Source: Burkholderiales bacterium (GTDB taxonomy: Bacteria; Pseudomonadota; Gammaproteobacteria; Burkholderiales; UBA11063). From it: a stretch of 14,164 nucleotides of DNA. The stretch is taken from positions 1-14,164 of the forward strand of contig JAPJMP010000205.1 of assembly GCA_026461645.1 (NCBI GenBank), written 5' to 3'. A model generated the notes under the pieces. It worked only from the letters and a program-made list of their open reading frames with translations, did no database searches and was not told the DNA's origin. Positions 6,405 through 14,164 of the stretch are shown in pieces; within the stretch, counting starts at the first letter, position 1; each line of letters begins with the position of its first letter. Made by a program: the position numbers and the translations under genes.

Positions 6405-9400
6405 ATGAAATTAGGTGTTTTTCTTCGTCGCCCTATTTTAGCTGCAGTAATATCAATTATTATTACTTTGTGTGGAATGGTGGCATTATTTAATTTGCCG
6501 GTAAGTCAATTCCCAGATATTTCACCGCCATCAATTCATATTAGTGCTTCATTTCCAGGTGCGAATGCTGAAACATCTGCCAGAGTTGTGGCAACGCAAA
6601 TAGAAAATCAGTTAAATGGAGTAACCGGTTTAACTTATATGTCTTCAACTTCTAATGCGGTTGGTAATATTAGTATCAACCTTACCTTTGATGTTGGAAC
6701 TGACTTAAACTTTGCTATTAATGAAATTTTAAATCGTATTTATGCAGCTATTCCGCTGTTGCCACCGGTAGTTCAAAAAATAGGGGTTGTTGCGCGCAAA
6801 AGTTCTCCAGATATGCTATTATTAGCATCATTTTATTCTGATCCATATATTGATACTAAATTTGTAAGTAACTATTTGCAACGAACGGTTCAAAATGATT
6901 TATTGTTATTACCTAGCGTTGGCAGTATTTCAGTATTTGGTACTGGACAATATGCAATTCGAATTTGGCTAAACCCAAATAAAATGCAATATTATAATGT
7001 AACTGTTGCTGATATTGAATCAGCAATTAAAGATCAAAATATTGAAAATTTTGTTGGACGAACAGATGCGCCACCAGGTTCAGACAAAGATTCGATTGTT
7101 TTAAATATTAAGGGCAATGAAATGTATAGCAAGCCGGAACAGTTTGCTAATATAATTCTTCGCGCCAACAAGCAACAGATAGTAAAAATTAAAGATGTAG
7201 CTAGAGTTGAACTAGGATCAAACTATTACACCACTATAGGTGAAGTTAGTTTTAAAGATAAAAAAACTGGTAAAATCGTTCATTATCCATGTAACGTGAT
7301 GCAAATATTTTTAAATCCTGGGGCCAATGAAATTGAAGCCAAGAAGGCAGTAGAAGCTCGGTTAAAACAAGATGCTAAAAGTTTTCCTTATGGACTAAAA
7401 TACAATATCTTTATTGATAATTCTCGTTTTGTTCAGGCTTCAGTAAACAATGTTGAAGAAACATTATTATTTGCCTTCTTATTGGTTGGTTTAGTTATTT
7501 TTGTGTTTTTACGTAATTGGCGCTCAAGTATTATCGCCATTTTGTCAATTCCAATTTCAGTAATTGGTACTATGGCTTGTTTATATATATTTGATTTTAG
7601 TTTAAATACTTTAAGTTTATTTGCTCTTGTTTTAGCAATAGGGATTGTGGTAGATGATTCAATTGTAATTGTTGAAAACGTTGAGCGTTTGCGCCATGAA
7701 AATCCAAAATTACCATTACGTGAAGTTATTGCTTTAACCTTGGACGAAGTGTTTGGCGCGGTAATTGCAATTGTGTTAGTTCTAAGTGTGGTATTTATTC
7801 CTGATATGTTACTTGGCGGTTTAGCCGGAATAATGTTTAAACAATTTGCAGTCACTATAGCCTGTGCCGTCGTGTTATCTGGTTTATGTGCTTTAACATT
7901 TACTCCGGCAATGACTCTATTAGTAATGCGCAAAGTTAAATATAAAGTAAAAAAAACCAATCAATTTGAAGTGATATTTGAGAAATTTACTAATTTGTAT
8001 GTACATATGGCAAAGTGGTTAATTTATCATAAAAAAACTGCAATTTGTATTTGGCTGGTAATAATTTTAATTACTGTTCAATTATTTAAATTAGTACCAA
8101 TGGGTTTTGTTCCAAATGAAGACCAAGGGTTAATATTTGCCTCTCTTAATTTACCCTCATCATCAAGTTTAAATGATACAAACAACAAAGTTCATCAAGT
8201 AATTGAGGAATTGTCTAAGAATCCAGCAATTAATTCAATCATTAGTGTTGCCGGTTTTGACTTTTTGGATTCAGGTAACCAAAAAACTTATGCAGCTTCA
8301 TTCTTTGTCTCATTAAAAAACTGGAGTGAACGTAGAGGTAAAGGCGAGGATGCTAATAGCATTATTGAAAATATAAATCAAATTGGTGCCAAAAATCGAG
8401 ATATGACAGTTAAAGCATTTAACCAACCTGTCATTCGTGGTTTGAGTACTACTGGTGGAATAGAGTTTTATGTTGAAGATCGGGTTAATGGAGATCCGCA
8501 AGCATTGGAGCGTGAAGTTAATAAATTACTGGCGCGGTTAAAAAAACATAAAGAAGTTGCTGTTGCCTTTCAAACATTAGATACCAATGTATTACAAACA
8601 TCAATTCAACCTGATGTAGCTAAAGCAAAAGAATATGGAGTAAATGTTAAAGATTTATATAATACAATTCAAACAATTTATAGTAATAACAATATCAATT
8701 ATGCTTATATAATGCAGGACCTAGTATGGGTAATAATGGAGGCCGAATATAAGTACAGTACTTCGGTAAATGATCTACGCAATGTATATGTTAGAAGTAA
8801 TAGCAATGATTCATTAATTCCAGTAACCAGTTTGGTAAAAATAAGTGATACGCGCGGAGCACAAGTAATCCAAAGATTTAACGGTTATATCTCGTCCAAA
8901 GTAACAGTGTTTCCTAACTGGGGTTCTTCATTTGGCGATGTTATGAATGTAGTTAGACAAGAAGCTGATAATTTAGATAAACAGTATAATTATGAATGGG
9001 TTGGAACTAGTTATCAAATTACACAATCGAAAAAAACCTCAACCTATGCTTTTGTTTTTTCTATTATAATGATCTTCTTAGTATTAGCGGCATTATATGA
9101 GATGTGGCGCTTGCCTTTAGTGGTAATGATGGGGATTCCATTTGCAATGTTTGGTGCAGCATTAATTTTACTAGTTAGTCATCAACCAAATGATTTATAT
9201 TTTCAGATAAGTTTAATAGCACTTCTTGGCTTATCAGCTAAAAATATAATTTTATTTGTTGAGTTTGCACTACAATACTTTAATGAAGGGCACAATACAA
9301 TAGATAGTGCAATATTTGCATTACGAACTAGATTTAGACCAATTGTTATGACATCACTTACTTTTGTGGCCGGAACCTTGCCTTTGGTGTTTGCATCAGG

Positions 9401-9554
9401 AGCAGGGGCGAATGCCCAGCATTCAGTAGGGTATGGTATTATTGGTGGTATTTTAGGATCTGTTTTTTTATCAACTTTATTGACTCCAGCTTTTTTTGTT
9501 CTAATTATGAATAAATATAAGTTAAAGAGTGAAGATGATTATATTGATAGTTAA
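6405..9554 (+). CDS. RND (HAE-1/AcrB-like) efflux transporter 1
   Basis: A proton-driven inner-membrane pump, 1049 residues, the usual length for AcrB-type hydrophobe/amphiphile exporters. The topology is canonical: helix 1 (about 10-30), a large periplasmic domain (about 31-345), helices 2-6, a second periplasmic domain (about 565-875) and helices 8-12. The proton relay is complete: D417-D418 in GIVVDDS, K946 in LSAKN and R978 in FRPI, which align with AcrB D407/D408, K940 and R971. Compared with transporter 2 it has an extra loop of about 10 residues near 280-297 containing C296. In the second funnel subdomain the usual VNDF...GR pattern is replaced by an aromatic segment (764-780). Substrate is unknown. 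No fusion-protein or outer-membrane partner gene is adjacent. The Shine-Dalgarno signal is weak. Confidence 0.95.
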   Translation: MKLGVFLRRPILAAVISIIITLCGMVALFNLPVSQFPDISPPSIHISASFPGANAETSARVVATQIENQLNGVTGLTYMSSTSNAVGNISINLTFDVGTDLNFAINEILNRIYAAIPLLPPVVQKIGVVARKSSPDMLLLASFYSDPYIDTKFVSNYLQRTVQNDLLLLPSVGSISVFGTGQYAIRIWLNPNKMQYYNVTVADIESAIKDQNIENFVGRTDAPPGSDKDSIVLNIKGNEMYSKPEQFANIILRANKQQIVKIKDVARVELGSNYYTTIGEVSFKDKKTGKIVHYPCNVMQIFLNPGANEIEAKKAVEARLKQDAKSFPYGLKYNIFIDNSRFVQASVNNVEETLLFAFLLVGLVIFVFLRNWRSSIIAILSIPISVIGTMACLYIFDFSLNTLSLFALVLAIGIVVDDSIVIVENVERLRHENPKLPLREVIALTLDEVFGAVIAIVLVLSVVFIPDMLLGGLAGIMFKQFAVTIACAVVLSGLCALTFTPAMTLLVMRKVKYKVKKTNQFEVIFEKFTNLYVHMAKWLIYHKKTAICIWLVIILITVQLFKLVPMGFVPNEDQGLIFASLNLPSSSSLNDTNNKVHQVIEELSKNPAINSIISVAGFDFLDSGNQKTYAASFFVSLKNWSERRGKGEDANSIIENINQIGAKNRDMTVKAFNQPVIRGLSTTGGIEFYVEDRVNGDPQALEREVNKLLARLKKHKEVAVAFQTLDTNVLQTSIQPDVAKAKEYGVNVKDLYNTIQTIYSNNNINYAYIMQDLVWVIMEAEYKYSTSVNDLRNVYVRSNSNDSLIPVTSLVKISDTRGAQVIQRFNGYISSKVTVFPNWGSSFGDVMNVVRQEADNLDKQYNYEWVGTSYQITQSKKTSTYAFVFSIIMIFLVLAALYEMWRLPLVVMMGIPFAMFGAALILLVSHQPNDLYFQISLIALLGLSAKNIILFVEFALQYFNEGHNTIDSAIFALRTRFRPIVMTSLTFVAGTLPLVFASGAGANAQHSVGYGIIGGILGSVFLSTLLTPAFFVLIMNKYKLKSEDDYIDS

Positions 9555-9560
9555 TTAACT

Positions 9561-9588
9561 GTTTTATAAAATTAGAAAGTTTTATAAA
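9561..9588 (+). repeat. 10-bp direct repeat between the two RND genes
   Basis: GTTTTATAAA occurs at 9561-9570 and again at 9579-9588, starts 18 bases apart, inside the intergenic gap and touching the start codon of transporter 2. It could be a regulator site or chance in such AT-rich DNA. Confidence 0.3.
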
Positions 9589-12500
9589 TGTTTAAATTTT
9601 TTATAAATAACCCTGTATTTTCTTCTGTAATTTCAATAATTATAGTTTTATGTGGTCTAGTTGCTATTTTTTCGTTGCCATTATCTGAATATCCAGATAT
9701 AGCACCGCCAACAATTACAATTACTGCGCATTATCCAGGAGCTAATGCCGAAGTTATTCAAAAGACAATTGCCTCTCCAATTGAAGATCAAGTCAATGGG
9801 GCAAATCAAATGATTTATATGAACTCTGTAATGTCCAGTAATGGCGATTATAATTTAGCTATAACATTTGCTACAGGAACTGATTTAAATACTGTAATTG
9901 GCGATGTGTTAAATCGTTTAAATACTGCCTTACCAATGCTGCCACAAGTGGTTCAAAATCTTGGTGTTACAATGCGTAAAAGTTCACAAAATGCGGTTAT
10001 GAGTATTGCAATGTCAACCGATGCTAGCCATGACATGGTCTATTTAAGCAATTATACCAATCGCGCAATATATTCAGAATTATTAAGAATTAGAGGTGTT
10101 GGTGATATTCAAATTGTTGGTGCTAGAACCTACTCAATGCGAATTTGGTTAAAACCTGACATAATGCAAAAATTAGGGATTAGTTTAACTGATATTCAAA
10201 ATGCAATTAATGATCAAAATATTCAGGTTGCAGTGGGCCAAACAGCGCCACCAGATGAAGAAAATAAATTATTAGTAGTTAATTTAATTGGTCAAAGTTA
10301 TTATAGTGATCCAGTACAATTTGAAAACATAATTATTAAAAATAATGGGGTTGAATTTCTTAAACTAAAAGATGTTGCACGCGTAGAATTAGGTGCGTTT
10401 AATTATGATACTGTTAATAAATATAACACTACACCCACCATTGGTTTACAAATATTTTTAAATCCTGGTGCTAACCAATTACAAGTGCAAAATGATATTG
10501 TGACAACAATGCAAAAATTGGCCAAAAGATTTCCTGATGGAATTAGTTATAAAGTTGCCTTTGATAATACTAAATTTGTCAAAAGAGCGTTGTCAAATGT
10601 AATTGAAACTTTAGAAGATGCCAGTGTTTTAGTAATCTTAGTGGTATTTTTATTTTTACAAAAAATCAGAGCAACAATAATTCCATTATTAACAATTCCT
10701 GTGGCTATTATTGGAACATTTGCCGGAATGTATGTTACTGGATTTAGCATTAATAATTTAACTTTATTTGGCCTTATTTTATCGATAGGTATTGTTGTTG
10801 ATGATTCGATAGTAGTAATTGAAAACGTTGAACGAGTAATGCATAACGAACGATTAAATGCCAAGAAAGCAACTATTGTTACCATGCAAGAAGTAGCAAC
10901 GGCTTTAATTGCAATTGTTTTAGTCTTATGCTGTGCCTTTATTCCTTCAGCCTTTTTAGGCGGATTAACCGGAATATTGTATCGTCAGTTTGCAGTTACT
11001 ATAGCAATTTCAGTAATTCTTTCTGGAATAGTTGCTTTGACTCTAACTCCAGCGTTATGTGCAATATTTTTAAAAGGACAAAAACAATTAAAACCTGAAA
11101 ATAAATTTTTTAGTAAATTTAACCAGTATTTTGAAAGCTTAACAAATGCTTATATTAATCTAGTTAAAGTAGTGATTAAATATAAAAAAAGTTTTATGAG
11201 TGTTTTTTTAATAATGTTGGTTGCAACTGGATTTATTTTTTACTTCTTACCTGTTGGTTTTATACCAAATGAAGATAAAGGTTTTTTTGTTACTCAAGTT
11301 ACCTTACCAAATAATTCATCTTTACAAAGTACTGAAGAAATTACCGATAGATATATTAAACATTTATTAACTAATTCAAATATAGAAAACACTAGTTCGT
11401 TAATTGGTATAGATGAATTACATTCAGGGGCTATTAAAACTAATGTTGCTACTGTTACCGCAGATTTAATTGATTGGAGTAAACGCAAATTAGATGTTGA
11501 TCAGCTAATTAATCAGGCAAATAGTTATGGCAATCAAGTTAAAGAAGGAAATTTCATTGCTTATAATCAGCCAGCAATTGATGGCATTAGTTCAACTAAT
11601 GGCATAGAACTTTATATTCAAGATAGAGTTAATGGTGACTATTTTGCTATTGAAAGTTATGCGCGGCAAATTACAGATATATTAAATAAAAATTCAGATA
11701 TAAAAACGAGTTACTATACTTTTAATCCCAATAATCAAGCCTATAAAGTTAGTGTAGATACTGATAAAGCAAAATTTTATGGTTTAAAAGTTCAAGATGT
11801 ATACAATGCTCTTGAGGCCAATTATGCACCAAATTTAGTTAATTATTTTTATAAGTCTGGTGATTTATATTGGGTAACTATACAAGGGGATAAACAATAT
11901 CGTAAAACACCGTTTCAATTTGATAACTTATGGGTAAAAAATTCATCAGAATCAATGGTTCCAATTAATTCTGTAGTTCAAGCTAGTATGACTACCGCGC
12001 CAGATGTTATTGAACGAGTAAATGATTTCTTAGCCAATAAAATAGTAGTTGAACCAAAACCTAATGTTACTATTTCTCAGGCAATGAAAATTATTAATAA
12101 AGTAGTAGGACAAGTATTGCCTAAAGAATATAGCTATACTTGGTATGGAATTAGTTATCAACAACAAGCAACCAATACTACTTCAATTTTAGCATTTGTT
12201 TTTGCCATAGTTATTATATTTCTAGTGTTGGCTGCACAATTTGAAATGTGGCGCTTACCAATTGTAGTATTAATGGCCATTCCATTTGCCTTATTTGGTG
12301 CAGGTTGTATTCTTCTTGCTCGTGGTCTTAGCAATGATTTATATTTTCAGATCAGTTTAATTACTTTGCTTGGTTTATCAGCAAAAAATGCAATTTTAAT
12401 TGCTGAATTTTCTCTTGAACATTGGCGTAATGGTGTTTCAACTGTAGATTCAGCATTACTTGCTGCACGTCAAAGATTTAGACCAATTATCATGACTTCA

Positions 12501-12692
12501 ATGGCCTTTATTTTAGGTACTATACCATTAGCTTTTGCTCATGGTGCTAATTCTAATGCAGAGCATTCTGTCGGCACTGGAATTATTGGTGGAATGATTG
12601 GTTCAACATTTATTTCTACAATTTTTATTCCAATGTTTTTTGTATTGATTATGGGTAAAAAAGTATACAAAGATGAGTTAATTGAAGAATAA
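9588..12692 (+). CDS. RND (HAE-1/AcrB-like) efflux transporter 2
   Basis: A paralogue of the preceding gene, 1034 residues, with the same twelve-helix, two-periplasmic-domain architecture. The proton relay is intact: D405-D406, K933 and R965. By eye more than half of the last 150 residues are identical to transporter 1, whereas the periplasmic domains differ much more, as expected for different substrates or partners. The segment matching the AcrB switch loop and the VSLKDW strand is divergent (GIDELHSG at 607-614, then ADLIDW). The pair could form separate homotrimers or a mixed trimer as in MdtB/MdtC; the sequence cannot decide. It starts 33 bases after transporter 1, the longest gap within the run. 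SD-like AGAAAG (9574-9579) precedes the ATG. Substrate is unknown. Confidence 0.95.
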   Translation: MFKFFINNPVFSSVISIIIVLCGLVAIFSLPLSEYPDIAPPTITITAHYPGANAEVIQKTIASPIEDQVNGANQMIYMNSVMSSNGDYNLAITFATGTDLNTVIGDVLNRLNTALPMLPQVVQNLGVTMRKSSQNAVMSIAMSTDASHDMVYLSNYTNRAIYSELLRIRGVGDIQIVGARTYSMRIWLKPDIMQKLGISLTDIQNAINDQNIQVAVGQTAPPDEENKLLVVNLIGQSYYSDPVQFENIIIKNNGVEFLKLKDVARVELGAFNYDTVNKYNTTPTIGLQIFLNPGANQLQVQNDIVTTMQKLAKRFPDGISYKVAFDNTKFVKRALSNVIETLEDASVLVILVVFLFLQKIRATIIPLLTIPVAIIGTFAGMYVTGFSINNLTLFGLILSIGIVVDDSIVVIENVERVMHNERLNAKKATIVTMQEVATALIAIVLVLCCAFIPSAFLGGLTGILYRQFAVTIAISVILSGIVALTLTPALCAIFLKGQKQLKPENKFFSKFNQYFESLTNAYINLVKVVIKYKKSFMSVFLIMLVATGFIFYFLPVGFIPNEDKGFFVTQVTLPNNSSLQSTEEITDRYIKHLLTNSNIENTSSLIGIDELHSGAIKTNVATVTADLIDWSKRKLDVDQLINQANSYGNQVKEGNFIAYNQPAIDGISSTNGIELYIQDRVNGDYFAIESYARQITDILNKNSDIKTSYYTFNPNNQAYKVSVDTDKAKFYGLKVQDVYNALEANYAPNLVNYFYKSGDLYWVTIQGDKQYRKTPFQFDNLWVKNSSESMVPINSVVQASMTTAPDVIERVNDFLANKIVVEPKPNVTISQAMKIINKVVGQVLPKEYSYTWYGISYQQQATNTTSILAFVFAIVIIFLVLAAQFEMWRLPIVVLMAIPFALFGAGCILLARGLSNDLYFQISLITLLGLSAKNAILIAEFSLEHWRNGVSTVDSALLAARQRFRPIIMTSMAFILGTIPLAFAHGANSNAEHSVGTGIIGGMIGSTFISTIFIPMFFVLIMGKKVYKDELIEE

Positions 12693-12703
12693 AGGAGAAT
12701 AGA

Positions 12704-13900
12704 ATGTATATAGGCACTCCGCTTAGTGCTGTTAGCACTAAAGTTATGCTGTTGGGTGGGGGTGAGTTGGGAAAAGAAGTTGTGATTGCCCTTCAACGAC
12801 TTGGTGTTGAAACAATAGTGGTTGATCGTTATGTAAATCCACCAGCAGCTCAGGTAGCACATCGTTCTTATTGTATTACTATGACTGATGCCCAAGCCTT
12901 GCTGACTTTAATCGAAAAAGAAAAACCCCATATTATTGTTCCAGAAATTGAGGCAATTGCTACTAGTGTTTTACTTGAAGTAGAGCAACGTGGCCTAGCA
13001 CAAATTATTCCTAATGCTAGAGCGGTAAACTTAACTATGAATAGAGCATTAATTCGAAGATTAGCCAGTGAAGAATTAGGACTTAATACTTCAAAATATA
13101 AGTTTGCTAAAAGTTTAAATCAATTAGAACAAGCTATAGAGCAGGATATTGGTTATCCTGCATTTGTGAAACCAATTATGTCATCCTCTGGCAAGGGACA
13201 ATCAAAAATTAGCAATTTTAGTGAGATTGGCCCAGCATGGAAATATGCACAAGATGCTGGACGTGTCAATCAAATGGAGGTTATTGTCGAGTCGGCGATT
13301 CATTTTGATTATGAGATTACATTATTGACAGTTCGGTCCTTAGCTGATGATAATTCTGTTATAACTAGTATCTGCAATCCAATTGGACATAAGCAAATTG
13401 CTGGAGATTATGTTGAAAGTTTTCAGCCGCAAATTATGGGCCCAGTAGCTCATGATAAAGCAATTCACATCGCCAAAACAGTAACCAACAATCTAGGTGG
13501 ATTAGGAGTTTTTGGAGTTGAACTATTTATCAAGGGGGATGAGGTCTGGTTTTCTGAAGTGAGCCCAAGGCCGCATGATACTGGACTAGTTACTTTAATA
13601 ACTCAATATCAAAATGAATTTGAATTACATGCTCGGGCAATATTAGGCCTGCCAGTTAATGTCCAATTACGCGAGCATGGAGCCAGCCATGTAATTTATG
13701 CTGGAGTAAATAGCACTAGCATTAAATATGACAATTTGAAACAAGCTTTAAATACAGTTAATACTGATATTCGTTTGTTTGGTAAGCCAGAAGGTTTCGT
13801 TAAGCGCAGAATGGGTATAGTTTTAGCTGCAGCAACAACAGTGAATCAGGCTTTAGAAATAGTCAGGAAAATGGCTAAAACAATTAAAATTGAAACTTAA
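12704..13900 (+). CDS. purT: Formate-dependent GAR transformylase PurT
   Basis: Catalyses the third step of purine synthesis using formate and ATP to formylate glycinamide ribonucleotide (GAR) through a formyl-phosphate intermediate, without folate. It is a 398-residue ATP-grasp protein closely matching E. coli PurT (392). It carries GGGELGKEV (18-26) for GAR binding, EIEAIAT (81-87), the ATP-binding SSSGKGQ loop (160-166), [10 protein letters not shown] (200-209), and metal/ATP-binding [10 protein letters not shown] (284-293). All blocks I know from the family are present. It has the strongest Shine-Dalgarno in the run, AAAGGAG at 12691-12697, overlapping the stop codon of RND transporter 2, which implies coupled or independently strong translation. 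A metabolic gene at the end of a proteostasis and efflux run is unusual; betaproteobacteria commonly have purA downstream of hflC-hisZ. Confidence 0.97.
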   Translation: MYIGTPLSAVSTKVMLLGGGELGKEVVIALQRLGVETIVVDRYVNPPAAQVAHRSYCITMTDAQALLTLIEKEKPHIIVPEIEAIATSVLLEVEQRGLAQIIPNARAVNLTMNRALIRRLASEELGLNTSKYKFAKSLNQLEQAIEQDIGYPAFVKPIMSSSGKGQSKISNFSEIGPAWKYAQDAGRVNQMEVIVESAIHFDYEITLLTVRSLADDNSVITSICNPIGHKQIAGDYVESFQPQIMGPVAHDKAIHIAKTVTNNLGGLGVFGVELFIKGDEVWFSEVSPRPHDTGLVTLITQYQNEFELHARAILGLPVNVQLREHGASHVIYAGVNSTSIKYDNLKQALNTVNTDIRLFGKPEGFVKRRMGIVLAAATTVNQALEIVRKMAKTIKIET

Positions 13901-13921
13901 TTTAAGCATTAGCATAAGTTT
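13893..13921 (+). terminator. Weak inverted repeat at the end of purT
   Basis: AAACTTA (13893-13899, overlapping the purT stop) pairs with TAAGTTT (13915-13921) around a 15-base loop; CTTAATTTAAG (13896-13906) is an alternative small palindrome. There is no G/C-rich stem and no T-run, so this is a doubtful intrinsic terminator. It is listed because no better candidate lies between purT and the next promoter. Confidence 0.2.
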
Positions 13922-13922
13922 A

Positions 13923-13953
13923 TTGTGTGCTACTAAATTATAGTTGTTATAAT
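13923..13953 (+). promoter_or_regulatory. Extended -10 promoter for the last gene
   Basis: TATAAT at 13948-13953 is preceded by TG at 13945-13946, giving TGnTATAAT. TTGTGT at 13923-13928 is a possible -35, but the 19-bp spacing is long. A start near 13960 leaves a leader of about 25 bases containing AAAGGTGAA (13975-13983) ahead of the ATG at 13986. Promoter and ribosome site together suggest that the downstream gene is transcribed independently of purT. Confidence 0.55.
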
Positions 13954-13985
13954 GTATTGAATAAACTATTTTAAAAAGGTGAACT

Positions 13986-14164
13986 ATGCAATTAGAAAAA
14001 AACAAAATGTATGCAAGAGTGGTGTTATTATTTTTATCATCTACATTGGCCTTTTGGATGTTTAGCATTGCAATTCATGATATATTAGAACCAAGTGCTA
14101 ATTTTAAATTTGCTAGTTTTATTTTAGCCGGGAGTAATGATTATGCTCTTAGTTTACATATAAC
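13986..14164 (+). CDS. Partial gene, unrecognised membrane protein
   Basis: An open frame starts at ATG 13986 and reaches the window end without a stop (59 codons visible, 3' truncated by the window). It is supported by AAAGGTGA just upstream and by an extended -10 promoter. The visible product begins with a charged tail, MQLEKNK, followed by a hydrophobic helix (about 9-30: ARVVLLFLSSTLAFWMFSIA and beyond) and then a mixed segment ending near a second hydrophobic stretch. That is consistent with an inner-membrane protein or a signal anchor. I do not recognise a family. Codon use resembles its neighbours. Confidence 0.6.
   Translation, partial: MQLEKNKMYARVVLLFLSSTLAFWMFSIAIHDILEPSANFKFASFILAGSNDYALSLHI

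Noticed and set aside
7433..7960. Long open frame on the - strand (175 codons) inside RND transporter 1
   Set aside because: It lies entirely antisense to a strongly conserved transporter, has no recognisable domain and a low-complexity Thr/Ile/Asn-rich product, as expected of an AT-rich shadow frame.
12539..12895. Open frame on the - strand (118 codons) spanning the RND2/purT junction
   Set aside because: It is antisense to two secure genes, its product is low-complexity with no domain, and I see no promoter or ribosome site for it.
1..14164. Neisseriaceae DNA uptake sequences, CRISPR repeats, tRNAs or insertion sequences
   Set aside because: Reading through the window I did not see the GCCGTCTGAA core, spaced direct repeats, tRNA cloverleaf sequence or transposase motifs; a computed search would be more certain.

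Overview
This is one strand of an AT-rich bacterial chromosome (about one third G+C by eye). It carries ten complete co-directional genes and the start of an eleventh: yebC, hslO, der, hfq, hflX, hflK, hflC, two RND-family efflux transporters in tandem, purT, and a truncated membrane-protein gene. The order der-hfq-hflX-hflK-hflC is the arrangement I know from betaproteobacteria; enteric gammaproteobacteria have miaA-hfq-hflX-hflKC. Details of Der, HflX and Hfq also fit that lineage. My best guess is an AT-rich, perhaps Neisseriales-like, betaproteobacterium. Species cannot be named from this window.

Layout. Positions 1-249 hold no recognisable gene. They contain a 20-bp perfect palindrome, two small hairpins, and an extended -10 promoter with a 12-bp palindrome in front of yebC. 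From 250 to 13900 the genes are separated by 2-33 bases or overlap, with no convincing internal terminator, so a single transcript of about 13.7 kb is plausible, with internal promoters possible. After purT a weak inverted repeat is followed by a second extended -10 promoter and a good Shine-Dalgarno sequence for the last, cut-off gene.

How the genes fit together. The first seven genes serve protein synthesis and quality control: YebC (translation factor or regulator), Hsp33 (redox-activated holdase), Der (50S assembly GTPase), Hfq (RNA chaperone), HflX (ribosome-splitting GTPase) and HflK/HflC (membrane cage around FtsH). The next two are AcrB-like proton-driven inner-membrane pumps with intact proton-relay residues, but no membrane-fusion protein or outer-membrane channel is encoded here. 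PurT (formate-dependent purine synthesis) ends the run.

The most interesting points are molecular variants inside familiar families. HflK and HflC both appear to have lost a similar length of the coiled-coil wall segment. Hfq lacks the rim arginine patch and has a longer Sm1-Sm2 loop. The unaccompanied tandem RND pair sits where hisZ-purA would normally follow hflC. I found no CRISPR array, tRNA, rRNA, insertion sequence or phage gene.
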